Positions 24,584 to 32,860 are shown, numbered from the stretch's first letter. The stretch is DNA of 37,213 bases from an uncultured Prevotellaceae bacterium (GCA_902761905.1 CACWMK010000048.1:1-37213), one strand, 5' to 3'. Notes: generated from the letters alone by a model not told the origin. Made by a program: numbers and translations.

Positions 24584-25507
24584 ATGAAATTAAACCAGAT
24601 ATACCGCACTCTCGAGCTCACCATTCGTTTCTTCACTGCAAAACGAGTGATGACTCAGGCGTCGGCTCTCACTTATTCCACATTGCTGGCCATCGTACCC
24701 ATGCTGGCCGTAATCTTTGCCATAGCCCGCGGCTTTGGTTATAATAAGTATATAGAGATATGGTTTCGCGATGCCTTGTCGTCACAGCCACAGGTAGCCG
24801 ACATCCTGACCGACTTTGTCAACAGCTATCTCATCCATACTCAGAGTGGCATCTTCCTGGGTGTGGGTTTGATATTCATGCTCTACACAGTGCTCATGCT
24901 GGTTAATAATGTCGAGGAGACTTTCAATCAGATATGGCAGGTCAACAATTCGCGCCCCATCATCCGATCGATAACCAACTATCTGGCCATGTTCTTCCTG
25001 TTCCCAATCATCATCGTGGTTTCGATGGGTCTTTCTATCTTTATGGCTACCATTGCAAAACATATGGAGGGGATGATTCTGCTGGGGCCGGCCGTTAGCC
25101 GACTGCTCGATTTCTCACCTTATCTGCTGCTTTCGGTGCTATTCATATTGGCTTATGTCTATATGCCTAATACCGAAGTAAAATTCAAGAGTGCCATCAT
25201 TCCTGGCATATTGGCAGGCGTAGCCATGCAGTTGCTGCAGCTGTTCTATATTCACTCTCAGATTTGGGTTACTGGCTATAACGCCATCTACGGATCGTTT
25301 GCCGCATTGCCTCTATTCATGCTGTGGGTACAGATTTCGTGGACCATCTGTCTGTTTGGTGCGCAGCTTACCTATACCAATCAGAATATGGATCGTATAG
25401 GTATCAATCTCGATGAGATTATCATGCATCCGCGTGTTGACATGACGGATGATGAAACAGGCGAAGCGGCCAGAGAATTATACTCCGACCGCCTCGATTC
25501 ACTATAG
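24584..25507 (+). CDS. YihY/BrkB family inner-membrane protein
   Basis: A six-helix membrane protein of the YihY/virulence factor BrkB family, once misnamed RNase BN. The family pattern is clear: ASALTYSTLLAIVPMLAVIFAIA near residues 27-50, then FNQIWQV, YMPNTEVKFKSAIIPGILAG, and YNAIYGSFAALPLFMLWVQISW. Length is 307. A hydrophilic C-terminal tail (about 40 residues) is rich in Asp and Glu. The substrate or role is not established for the family. It starts 8 bases after the rnpB T-run, so it may rely on read-through or an internal promoter. Confidence 0.9.
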   Translation: MKLNQIYRTLELTIRFFTAKRVMTQASALTYSTLLAIVPMLAVIFAIARGFGYNKYIEIWFRDALSSQPQVADILTDFVNSYLIHTQSGIFLGVGLIFMLYTVLMLVNNVEETFNQIWQVNNSRPIIRSITNYLAMFFLFPIIIVVSMGLSIFMATIAKHMEGMILLGPAVSRLLDFSPYLLLSVLFILAYVYMPNTEVKFKSAIIPGILAGVAMQLLQLFYIHSQIWVTGYNAIYGSFAALPLFMLWVQISWTICLFGAQLTYTNQNMDRIGINLDEIIMHPRVDMTDDETGEAARELYSDRLDSL

Positions 25508-25517
25508 GTTTTGTTTT

Positions 25518-25616
25518 TACCTACGGATTATTTTTGTTTTACCTACGGATTTTACGGATTTTACGTATTAAATTATCCGCGATATAAATCTGTATAATCC
25601 GTATAATCCGTAGGCC
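25518..25616. repeat. ATCCGTA-type dispersed repeat forming a large inverted repeat
   Basis: The left part (25518-25565) has several CCTACGGATT/TTACGGATT units. The right part (25587-25616) carries the reverse complements, ending in ATCCGTAGGCC. The two halves can pair over about 21 bases with few mismatches. The right part matches 28346-28375 in 28 of 30 positions. It sits between the convergent yihY-like and thrC genes and could also end transcription. Confidence 0.7.
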
Positions 25617-25624
25617 ATATAGAA

Positions 25625-26929
25625 TTATTGGTCTAACAAGTAATTCTTGAAATCGGCGAAATCCTTGCTCATTGCTACGCTTTGCTTTTGGCCGCGCATG
25701 AAGGCTGCCAGACGCTCTGGGATTTCTACGTCGATGCCCAGTATCTCGTCTACCTTCTCCTTAAACTTGGCTGGGTGAGCAGTCTCGCAGAACACACCGA
25801 ACTCGCCGTCCCTCAGTCCGTCCTTCAGTGCCTGATATCCGCATGCTCCGTGTGGATCAAGGATATAGCCCGATGCCTTGTAGCACTCACGCATGGTCTG
25901 CTTTATATCCTCGTCGGTGTAAGTAGCACCACTGATGATAGAAGTAATCTTAGCGTGACTCTTGCCGTACAGATCGTAGATACGGGCAAAGTTTGATGGA
26001 TCGCCCACATCCATAGCGTTGGCCAGAGTCTGTTTAGATGGCTTCGGCTCATACTTGCCTGTCTGCAGATATTTGTAGAAGATATCGTTGGCATTGTTGG
26101 CAGCGATGAAACGCTTGATAGGCAATCCCATCTCGTGGCCGAACAGGGCAGCGCAGATGTTACCGAAGTTGCCGCTCGGAACACACATCACCAGATTGTC
26201 AGCCTTACCTTGCTCCTTCATGCGTGCGTAGGCATTAAAGTAGTAGAATGCCTGAGGCAGGAATCGGGCTACGTTTATCGAGTTGGCCGATGTCAGTTTC
26301 ATATGGTCGTTCAGTTCGGCATCCATAAATGCGTTCTTTACTAATGCCTGACAGTCGTCGAACACACCGTCAACCTCGATAGCGGTGATGTTCTTGCCTA
26401 GTGTGGTAAACTGGCACTCCTGTATGGGGCTAACCTTGCCCTTGGGATAGAGTACATATACATGTATGCCGTCAACACCCAGGAATCCGTTGGCCACAGC
26501 CGAACCGGTATCGCCGCTGGTAGCTACGAGCACATTCACCTCCTTGTGGTTGTTCTCCTGCTTGATAAAGTACTGCAGCAGGCGGGCCATAAAGCGGGCG
26601 CCTACATCCTTAAATGCCAGCGTTGGTCCGTGGAACAGCTCCAGTGTGTAGATGCTATCCTTTACGTTCACCACCGGACAGTCAAACTGCAGTGTGTCGT
26701 AAACTATATCGTGGAGAGCATCAGGGTCTACATCCTCGCCAAAAAATGCGCTGGCCACGGTGTAGGCTATCTCCTGAAAACTCATCTTCTCGATGTTGTC
26801 GAAAAACTCCTGGGGCAGCTTGTTGATACGCTCGGGCATATACAGTCCGCGATCCTCAGCCAGTCCCTTAACTACTGCTTTGTGCAGGTCGGCAATAGGA
26901 GCCTTGCCGTTGGTGCTATAGTACTTCAT
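25625..26929 (-). CDS. thrC: Threonine synthase
   Basis: Converts O-phosphohomoserine to threonine with PLP, the last step of threonine synthesis. The N-terminus MKYYSTNGKAPIADLHKAV is typical; PLP Lys107 is in GPTLAFKDVG; the phosphate-binding loop GDTGSA is near residue 140. Length is 434, as expected for the bacterial type-I enzyme. It is the last gene of thrA-apgM-thrC. The 87-base spacer before it is AT-rich with several TTACATT/AATGTAA units and no good promoter. Confidence 0.95.
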   Translation of the reverse strand: MKYYSTNGKAPIADLHKAVVKGLAEDRGLYMPERINKLPQEFFDNIEKMSFQEIAYTVASAFFGEDVDPDALHDIVYDTLQFDCPVVNVKDSIYTLELFHGPTLAFKDVGARFMARLLQYFIKQENNHKEVNVLVATSGDTGSAVANGFLGVDGIHVYVLYPKGKVSPIQECQFTTLGKNITAIEVDGVFDDCQALVKNAFMDAELNDHMKLTSANSINVARFLPQAFYYFNAYARMKEQGKADNLVMCVPSGNFGNICAALFGHEMGLPIKRFIAANNANDIFYKYLQTGKYEPKPSKQTLANAMDVGDPSNFARIYDLYGKSHAKITSIISGATYTDEDIKQTMRECYKASGYILDPHGACGYQALKDGLRDGEFGVFCETAHPAKFKEKVDEILGIDVEIPERLAAFMRGQKQSVAMSKDFADFKNYLLDQ

Positions 26930-26949
26930 ATCTTCGATATTTCGTTAAT

Positions 26950-27018
26950 TTAAAAATTTAACAATGTAATAATGTAACAATTATCTCATTTTACATTTTA
27001 TCATTTTTACATTTTTTC
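26950..27018. repeat. AT-rich spacer with AATGTAA/TTACATT units
   Basis: The region between apgM and thrC contains AATGTAA twice and TTACATT twice in opposite orientation, so imperfect pairing is possible. A similar AT-rich sequence follows the FadL-like gene at 17339. Its role is unknown. Confidence 0.35.
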
Positions 27019-28339
27019 ATTGAATCTTCATGAATTTAAGCATGAATTCTTGAAGTTTTAAAATTCCGTAACTGCCTGATACGCAGCTTACTTCGTCGTA
27101 TTGCTGTACTTCGTCGGGGACGATGCCTTTGTGCCAGATCAGGAATGGTACGGGCTGGCCCACGTGGATACGCATCTCTACCGGAGTCAGGTGGTCGGGC
27201 AGTACTGCCAGGCATACCGGCTCGTCCATCTGCTGTATGTGTTCGTAGATGGGCTTGATGAGTCGCTGGTCCAGATACTCGATAGTCTTCAGCTTCAGTT
27301 CCAGGTCGCCGTCGTGTCCGGCTTCGTCGCTTGCCTCTACGTGTACAAACACAAAGTCGTCCTTCTGCAGCGCCTCTATGGCAGCCTGGGCCTTACCCTC
27401 ATAGTTGGTGTCGGCCAATCCTGTGGCGCCTTCCACCTCAACGATCTTCAGGCCGGCGTAGTGGCCTATGCCACGAATCAGGTCGACGGCCGAAATCACC
27501 GTACCCGATTTTATCTCCGGATATTGCTGCTGTAGTGTCTCCATCGACGGACGATATCCGCCGCTCCAGGGCCATATGCTGTTAGCCTGTCGCTCGCCAC
27601 GTGCCGCACGCGCCTTGTTGAACGGGTGCTCCTCCAGCAGCTTCTGACTCTTCAGTATCAGTTCGTTCAGCAGGTCGGCAGTCTCAGCAGCAGTAAGGGA
27701 TGAGATCTCTCGACTTCTTGCGTCCCTTCGGTAGCAAGCGAGCAGAGCTCGAGCGCGCTCGAGATGACAAGTAGAGGCGGTTTCATCAGGCTTTACCAGC
27801 AGTGGGCGCCATTCCTCGTTGGGGTGATCATGGGGTGGGGCACAAGTGATGTGCTTGTTGCCGCCCTTGATTACCAGCAGATGGCGATACTGTATGCCAG
27901 TGATGAATTTCACCTGGTCGCAGCCCTCACGTTCGTTGATGGCTTTAGCCAGCGTCTCGTTCAGATAATCTATCAGCACTCGGGCGTCATCTGTCTCTAG
28001 GTTTCCACCGTTGTGAGTGATGATCTTGCCGTCCTGCAGATTGATGATGTTGCAACGTAGAGCCAAATCATCGTCAGCCATTTCGTAGCCGATAGAAGCA
28101 GCCTCAAGCGGTCCGCGACCCTCGTACACCTTGTTCAGGTCGTAGCCCAGTATGGCTGTGTTGGCCACCTCGCTACCAGGAGGAAATCCCTCGGGCACTG
28201 TTATCAGTCGTCCGCATCGTCCCTCCTTAGCCAGCTGGTCCATCATCGGCTTCGCCGCATATTGTAGTAGCGTCTTTCCCCCTAATCTCTCAACGGGTAA
28301 ATCCGCCATTCCATCTCCCAAAATAATTATATGTTTCAT
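27017..28339 (-). CDS. apgM: ApgM-type cofactor-independent phosphoglycerate mutase-like protein, likely homoserine kinase, with an in-frame insertion
   Basis: A member of the archaeal-type phosphoglycerate mutase branch of the alkaline phosphatase superfamily. Located between thrA and thrC, and with no thrB in the window, it probably phosphorylates homoserine, as proposed for Bacteroidetes homologues. Metal and active-site motifs are present: GDGMAD near the N-terminus, GSEVANTAILGYD, HVEASDEAGHDGD and LPDHLTP. Residues about 190-214 (CHLERARALLACYRRDARS...) are not part of the family pattern and are encoded by a palindrome-containing insertion of about 75 bases (27698-27772) that keeps the frame. 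Without it the length is close to the usual. The enzyme is probably intact because the insertion falls in a loop. Confidence 0.9.
   Translation of the reverse strand: MKHIIILGDGMADLPVERLGGKTLLQYAAKPMMDQLAKEGRCGRLITVPEGFPPGSEVANTAILGYDLNKVYEGRGPLEAASIGYEMADDDLALRCNIINLQDGKIITHNGGNLETDDARVLIDYLNETLAKAINEREGCDQVKFITGIQYRHLLVIKGGNKHITCAPPHDHPNEEWRPLLVKPDETASTCHLERARALLACYRRDARSREISSLTAAETADLLNELILKSQKLLEEHPFNKARAARGERQANSIWPWSGGYRPSMETLQQQYPEIKSGTVISAVDLIRGIGHYAGLKIVEVEGATGLADTNYEGKAQAAIEALQKDDFVFVHVEASDEAGHDGDLELKLKTIEYLDQRLIKPIYEHIQQMDEPVCLAVLPDHLTPVEMRIHVGQPVPFLIWHKGIVPDEVQQYDEVSCVSGSYGILKLQEFMLKFMKIQ
27698..27772 (-). mobile_element. Palindromic element inserted in frame in apgM
   Basis: A 75-base stretch of high G+C content, 25 codons without a stop. 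It contains the perfect 16-base palindrome CTCGAGCGCGCTCGAG (27748-27763) and a CTTGC/GCAAG stem. Its ends, TGTCATCTCGAG on the coding strand and TCGAGAGATCTCATCC, have the look of small palindromic elements dispersed in genomes. A similar insertion in a gene would normally break it, but here the length is a multiple of three. Only one copy is in this window, so mobility is inference. Confidence 0.6.
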
Positions 28340-28345
28340 AATATT

Positions 28346-28375
28346 AATCTGTGTAATCCGTAAAATCCGTAGGCC
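28346..28375. repeat. ATCCGTA dispersed repeat between thrA and apgM
   Basis: Thirty bases ending in ATCCGTAGGCC match 25587-25616 at 28 positions in the same orientation. Here it stands alone, without the left half seen at 25518-25565. Confidence 0.65.
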
Positions 28376-28380
28376 AAACT

Positions 28381-30834
28381 TTAAATGTTAGCGATACTCA
28401 TTATATTCGCGAAGACACCGGCGGCGGTTACTGATGCTCCGGCACCGTAGCCTTGGATTAGCATCGGGTACTCCTTGTATCGCTCGGTGGTTAGCAGCAC
28501 TATGTTGTTGCTTCCCTCCAGACGGTAGAATGGGTGATTGTCGTCTACCTCCTTCAGCGCCACATTAGTCTTGCCATCCTCCATCGTAGCCACAAAGCGC
28601 CAACGCTTGCCATCGGCCTCCAGCTTTTTGCGGCGGGCCTCAAAGTCGGCATCCAGCTGCGGCAACTTCTTCCAGAAGTCATCTACCGAGCCCTCAAAGT
28701 ACTCGTTGGGCACAAACAGATTCTTCTCCACATCAGCCTGCTCCACCTGATATCCAGCCTCGCGGGTCAGGATCACCAGTTTGCGGATAACATCCGTTCC
28801 GCTCAGGTCGATACGTGGATCGGGCTCGCTGTAGCCCTGCTCCTTGGCACGGCGTACTGTCTCGCTGAATGGCACGTCGGCAGCTATCTCGTTGAATATA
28901 AAGTTGAGTGTGCCGCTAAGCACAGCCTCGATTTTCAGAATCTTGTCGCCCGAGTTTCTCAGGTCGTTGATGGTACCGATGATAGGCAGTCCGGCGCCCA
29001 CGTTGGTCTCATATCGGAACCACACGCCGCGGTTGCGGGCTGTCTTCTTCAGTCGCATATAGTTCTCGTAGTCGCTCGATGCAGCAATCTTGTTGGCAGC
29101 TATCACGCTGATGTTGTGCTCCAGGAATGTCTGATACAGCGATGCTATATCCTTGCTTGCCGTACAGTCTACGAACACTGAGTTAAAAATGTTCATTCCC
29201 AGCACCTCGTCCTTCAGACTCTTACCCTGAGCCTCGGGCTCCTTCAGCAGTTCGCGATAGTTGTCCAGATCTATGCCGTCGCGGTTGTACACACCAGCTT
29301 TTGATGATGCTATACCTACCACGTTCAGCTTCAGTCCGTTGCGCTGCATCAGTGTCTCGTACTGACTGCGAATCTGCTCTATCAGCTTGCCGCCCACGGT
29401 ACCTACACCGCAGATAAACAGGTTGAGCACCTTGTATTCCGACAGGAAGAACGAGTCGTGCAGTACGTTGAGCGACTTGCGCAGGAATCGTCCGTCGACT
29501 ACGAATGATATGTTAGTCTCCGATGCACCCTGAGCGCATGCTATCACGCTGATACCGCTTCGGCCCAGCGTACCAAACAGCTTACCGGCGATACCCGGAG
29601 TATGTTTCATGTTTTCGCCCACGATAGCGATGGTGGCCAGTCCGCTCTCGGCGTGCATGGGGAACATCGCTCCCGTCTCAATCTCCTTGGCAAACTCAGC
29701 GTTCAGCACCTCTACAGCGTCGGCGGCATCCTCGTCGCGCACTCCGATTGAGGTTGAGTTCTCTGACGAAGCCTGCGACACCATGAATACCGAGATACCC
29801 TTGTTGGCTAGGGTAGTAAATATTCGGCGGTTCACACCGATCACACCCACCATCGAGAGTCCGGTTACCGTTATCAGTGTGGTACCTTTAATACTGCTGA
29901 TACCCTTGATAGGCTTCTGGTCGTTTTCTATGTGGTCCTTAATCAGAGTGCCCGGGTGTTCGGGGTTGAATGTGTTCTTAACCTTGATGGGGATATTCTT
30001 TACGCAGACGGGATAGATCGTCGGGGGATAGATAACCTTTGCACCGAAGTTACACAGCTCCATGGCCTCGATGTAACTCAGTTCGTTGATGGTGTAAGCC
30101 GTTTTGATCACACGTGGGTCGGCCGTCATAAATCCGTCTACGTCGGTCCAGATTTCCAGCACCTCGGCATCCAGCGCAGCAGCTATGATGGCAGCGGTAT
30201 AGTCGCTACCTCCACGCCCCAGGTTGGTTGTCTCGCTTGTGTCCTTGTCTCGGCTGATGAATCCCGGCACCACAGCCACGTCGGGCATCTCCTTGAATGC
30301 CTCGCGTACCAGTTCGTTAGTCAGGTCGACAGCCAGTCGGTGCTTACCGTTCTTCTTCTCCGTGCGTATAAAGTCGCGGCTGTTCATTCGCTTGCCGCCT
30401 TTTATCATTGTGGCTACGATGTTCGACGACAGTCGCTCACCGTAACTTACTATTGTATCTTCTGTTTTCTTCGAAAGGTCGTGTATCAGGAATACACCAT
30501 AATATATACTCTTCAACTGGTCGAACAGCTGATCCACCTTGTTGAATAAGTCTACACGTTTCTTGTCATCAGTGATGATTGTGTCAATCATCTGGTGATG
30601 CCTTGTCACCATCGCGTCGAATTCTTCGCGCCACTTATCATCACCCTTCAGGGCCAGTTGTGAGGTCGCTATCAACTTATCCGTGATACCGCCCAGCGCA
30701 CTTACTACTACTACGACAGGTTGCGTCCGAGCCTCTGCCTCAACGATTTTTTTCAAGCTAAGAATGCTTTTTACGGAACCTACGGACGTTCCGCCGAATC
30801 CTATAGCGGTACCCTTAAACAAGCAGGGCTTCAT
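28381..30834 (-). CDS. thrA: Bifunctional aspartate kinase / homoserine dehydrogenase I
   Basis: The first and third steps from aspartate toward threonine and methionine. The aspartokinase domain (1 to about 300) has GFGGTSVGSV, VSALGG, SYGERLSS and IWTDVDGFMTADPR. ACT domains (about 315-455) follow and give end-product control, then the homoserine dehydrogenase domain (from about 465; GVGTVGGKL nucleotide loop, ANK, YSEPDPRIDLSG). With the start at 30834 it has 817 residues, as expected. Oddly, the Lys of the kinase KFGGTS motif is Gly here (IGFGGTS), encoded at 30799-30801, and the sequence before it (MKPCLFKGTAIG) is longer than usual. The start is fixed by the promoter at 30847-30854. Confidence 0.93.
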   Translation of the reverse strand: MKPCLFKGTAIGFGGTSVGSVKSILSLKKIVEAEARTQPVVVVVSALGGITDKLIATSQLALKGDDKWREEFDAMVTRHHQMIDTIITDDKKRVDLFNKVDQLFDQLKSIYYGVFLIHDLSKKTEDTIVSYGERLSSNIVATMIKGGKRMNSRDFIRTEKKNGKHRLAVDLTNELVREAFKEMPDVAVVPGFISRDKDTSETTNLGRGGSDYTAAIIAAALDAEVLEIWTDVDGFMTADPRVIKTAYTINELSYIEAMELCNFGAKVIYPPTIYPVCVKNIPIKVKNTFNPEHPGTLIKDHIENDQKPIKGISSIKGTTLITVTGLSMVGVIGVNRRIFTTLANKGISVFMVSQASSENSTSIGVRDEDAADAVEVLNAEFAKEIETGAMFPMHAESGLATIAIVGENMKHTPGIAGKLFGTLGRSGISVIACAQGASETNISFVVDGRFLRKSLNVLHDSFFLSEYKVLNLFICGVGTVGGKLIEQIRSQYETLMQRNGLKLNVVGIASSKAGVYNRDGIDLDNYRELLKEPEAQGKSLKDEVLGMNIFNSVFVDCTASKDIASLYQTFLEHNISVIAANKIAASSDYENYMRLKKTARNRGVWFRYETNVGAGLPIIGTINDLRNSGDKILKIEAVLSGTLNFIFNEIAADVPFSETVRRAKEQGYSEPDPRIDLSGTDVIRKLVILTREAGYQVEQADVEKNLFVPNEYFEGSVDDFWKKLPQLDADFEARRKKLEADGKRWRFVATMEDGKTNVALKEVDDNHPFYRLEGSNNIVLLTTERYKEYPMLIQGYGAGASVTAAGVFANIMSIANI

Positions 30835-30846
30835 CCACCGGCGCTG

Positions 30847-30878
30847 CAAAGGTAAGTGTTTTCCGTCAAACCGCCAAA
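30847..30878 (-). promoter_or_regulatory. Promoter of the thr operon
   Basis: The minus strand has TTTG (30878 to 30875), 20 bases, then TACCTTTG (30854 to 30847). The start would be near 30843, giving a leader of about 10 bases, so no room exists for a thr-type attenuator before thrA. Confidence 0.75.
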
Positions 30879-30907
30879 TATCTGAAAGGATTTTTCGCGA
30901 TTTACTT

Positions 30908-31654
30908 TCATTTTATCATAATTCCCGTATAAATTCTACCACTTTTTATCCCGAGCCTGCGAGCCGAGAAAAATCTGTCGTACTCCTGATAGGTGCACAC
31001 GCCCGCTATCTCGATGGCATCGTGGGGCACTCCAGCCGCCTCGATGTCGATGGCATTGGCCTGCCACAGGTCTATGTGCCACTTGCCGTCGCGCTTAAAT
31101 GCGATACGACTCATGTCGAAGTCAGCCTCACGGAAAGCCTCATACACCTCGTCGCCCACCTCGAATGCATCCGGTCCGATGCTCGGTCCTATCACCACCT
31201 TCATATCCGCCGGGATGGATGCGTAGCTGTCGGCCATAGCCTGGATAGTCTTCCGACCGATGCGTTGCACCGTGCCTCTCCATCCTGCATGAGCCGCTGC
31301 TATCGCGCGCGTGCGCGTATCATATATAAGTATAGGCACGCAGTCGGCAGTCGACACGCCGATGCAAGTGCGGGGCAGGGTAGTGATGAGTGCGTCAATC
31401 CCGTCAAACTTATCACCCAGATTCTGTGCCGTCACTTCGGCTATCCGTGTGTCGTGCACCTGGCGTGGCAATATCAGGTGGTCGTCGGCCACCTCAAGCA
31501 ACTGCCTCAGGTCGTATCGGCACTGCGCTATGTGCTCAGCATCGTCGTCGGTATAATACGTGATGTTAAACCCGTCGTAGGGCATATCCTTGTCTACAAA
31601 ACCCCTCTCTGTCGAGAAGGCCAGTACGTTCTGATTGTCTATATTGTATATCAT
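30908..31654 (-). CDS. pgeF: Peptidoglycan editing factor PgeF (laccase-domain, YlmD/YfiH family)
   Basis: A cytoplasmic enzyme of the former DUF152/multicopper polyphenol oxidase group that prevents wrong amino acids being built into peptidoglycan precursors. Family motifs: LPRQVHDTRI, then STADCVPILIYD with the metal-binding Cys, then AAAHAGWRGTVQRI with the His, and CTYQEYDRFFSAR near the C-terminus. Length is 248, as expected. The promoter -7 box ends only four bases before the ATG, so the mRNA is probably leaderless. It lies upstream of thrA on the same strand, but thrA has its own promoter. Confidence 0.93.
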   Translation of the reverse strand: MIYNIDNQNVLAFSTERGFVDKDMPYDGFNITYYTDDDAEHIAQCRYDLRQLLEVADDHLILPRQVHDTRIAEVTAQNLGDKFDGIDALITTLPRTCIGVSTADCVPILIYDTRTRAIAAAHAGWRGTVQRIGRKTIQAMADSYASIPADMKVVIGPSIGPDAFEVGDEVYEAFREADFDMSRIAFKRDGKWHIDLWQANAIDIEAAGVPHDAIEIAGVCTYQEYDRFFSARRLGIKSGRIYTGIMIK

Positions 31655-31658
31655 GCTG

Positions 31659-31690
31659 CAAATTTACGTAATTCCTGGCACTATATGCAA
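31659..31690 (-). promoter_or_regulatory. Promoter of pgeF, probably leaderless
   Basis: The minus strand has TAAATTTG (31666 to 31659) and a weak TTG (31690 to 31688) 21 bases upstream. The ATG begins at 31654, at or within two bases of the expected transcription start. Confidence 0.6.
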
Positions 31691-31770
31691 CGTTTTTCGT
31701 ATTATTTTTGGTTTTATCTTTGATATGTATCAACAAAAGGGCTGTGTTCGCACACAATTCTACGTAAACA

Positions 31771-31802
31771 TTTGCGTATTAGTGAAAATCGCCGTACCTT
31801 TG
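31771..31802 (+). promoter_or_regulatory. Promoter of the small exported protein gene
   Basis: TTTG (31771-31774), 20 bases, TACCTTTG (31795-31802): both boxes perfect. A leader of about 105 bases follows, with a small hairpin CGGGT/ACCCG near 31823-31837. Confidence 0.75.
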
Positions 31803-31911
31803 CATCGTCAAAAGAAATAAAACGGGTATGATAACCCGCTGGATAACAAATGTTTAAGGTAGGCCGACCGCAACAAGCCGACCGAGTAAAATTAAAAGAA
31901 AGGGTAAAAAG

Positions 31912-32274
31912 ATGAAAAAGATGATTTTGACAATCGTAGCAGTGCTTGGTTTTGCAACAGCATTCGCAGCAGAAGAGACTTCAACTACAGTAAGCAACGT
32001 TAAGGCTTATGACATGACTATCAATATGAATAAGCTTTCATCAGCGCTGAATCTGGCCGACGACCAGAAGGAGGTAGTTGAGAACATTCACCACACATTC
32101 GCAGCCGAGATGAGCTTTGCAGCTCAGTATGGCGAGGGTGAGCGCGAGGCAATGGTAAAGCGCGCCATCGAGAACGATGTAAAGTGGATGCGCTACGTGC
32201 TCAACGACGAGCAGATGCGTAAGTATCTTGTTCTGCTCAATGCCACTATCAACAACCGTGGCCTGAACAAGTAA
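31912..32274 (+). CDS. Small exported helical protein, unknown function
   Basis: Not recognised. 120 residues with a signal peptide (1-19, cut after TAFA). The mature part is mostly helical: TINMNKLSSALNLADDQKEVVENIHHTFAAEM, given in part as NKLSSALNLADDQKEVVE, then EREAMVKRAIENDVKWMRYVLNDEQMRKY. The layout resembles small periplasmic Spy/CpxP-like proteins in shape only; the family LTxxQ motif is not clear. A perfect promoter, a 105-base leader and a strong terminator make this a stand-alone and perhaps highly expressed gene. Confidence 0.75.
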   Translation: MKKMILTIVAVLGFATAFAAEETSTTVSNVKAYDMTINMNKLSSALNLADDQKEVVENIHHTFAAEMSFAAQYGEGEREAMVKRAIENDVKWMRYVLNDEQMRKYLVLLNATINNRGLNK

Positions 32275-32348
32275 AACTCCATAGGATACATAGTGTTGAA
32301 ACCATGAAATAGGTACGTTAGTTTTTAGTTATTATTTGATCATTCTAT

Positions 32349-32387
32349 GATGAGAGGCCCATCTTCGCGGGCCTCTCATCTGCTTTT
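32349..32387 (+). terminator. Intrinsic terminator of the small exported protein gene
   Basis: GATGAGAGGCCC (32349-32360) pairs perfectly with GGGCCTCTCATC (32369-32380) around an 8-base loop, followed by TGCTTTTT. Confidence 0.9.
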
Positions 32388-32468
32388 TATCTTCACTTTG
32401 TACTGCTCTTGTGCAGCCATCGATAGCCACATGGCAGCAGCAATGATTGTAAGGGTTAGTTTCTTCAT
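32376..32468 (-). CDS. 30-residue signal-peptide-like ORF, possible remnant
   Basis: On the minus strand an ATG at 32468 opens MKKLTLTIIAAAMWLSMAAQ, a convincing signal peptide, followed by only ten residues (EQYKVKIKSR) and a stop inside the terminator hairpin. It starts two bases after the stop of the next gene upstream (32471), in position for coupled translation. It could be the broken start of a lost exported protein, or a real secreted micropeptide. Confidence 0.35.
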   Translation of the reverse strand: MKKLTLTIIAAAMWLSMAAQEQYKVKIKSR

Positions 32469-32470
32469 AA

Positions 32471-32845
32471 TTATTCTAGTTTTTTCAGGTGATATCGTTC
32501 GGCGGTGTTGTAGTCGCGATCCTTATCCTTGCCGAAATACTCCAACAGGTATCGCTTGTCATCCAGTCGTGTCACACGTATCAGTACCTCGCGATACGTG
32601 ATATTGTTATTTTTTACAAACGCCTCGTAGGCATTATACGTGGTTGTGGCATCCTTCTGCGCCGACTTGACCAGCTTAAACGCCGACACCGTACGCTGGC
32701 TCTGAGCCATGTCTACATACAGACTGTCGCCTGTAAAGTGAAATATCAGTTCGCCACCCTGCGACTGGTACATCCCGTCAAATTCGGTAGCCCAGGCTCC
32801 CAGCCCCCAGCACAATGAAATAATAGATAATATAAGTTTCTTCAT
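32471..32845 (-). CDS. Small exported protein, unknown function
   Basis: Not recognised. 124 residues; signal peptide 1-20 (cut after AWAT). The mature chain looks like a small beta-domain: GMYQSQGGELIFHF, DSLYVDMAQSQ, YREVLIRVTRLDDKRYLLEYF. It starts 15 bases after the nucleoside-hydrolase-like gene and is probably in the same transcript. Confidence 0.65.
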   Translation of the reverse strand: MKKLILSIISLCWGLGAWATEFDGMYQSQGGELIFHFTGDSLYVDMAQSQRTVSAFKLVKSAQKDATTTYNAYEAFVKNNNITYREVLIRVTRLDDKRYLLEYFGKDKDRDYNTAERYHLKKLE

Positions 32846-32860
32846 AATCGTATAAACATT

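Noticed and set aside
30683-31723. Long open frame antisense to thrA start and pgeF
   Set aside because: It crosses two clear genes and their promoters; it is a coding shadow.
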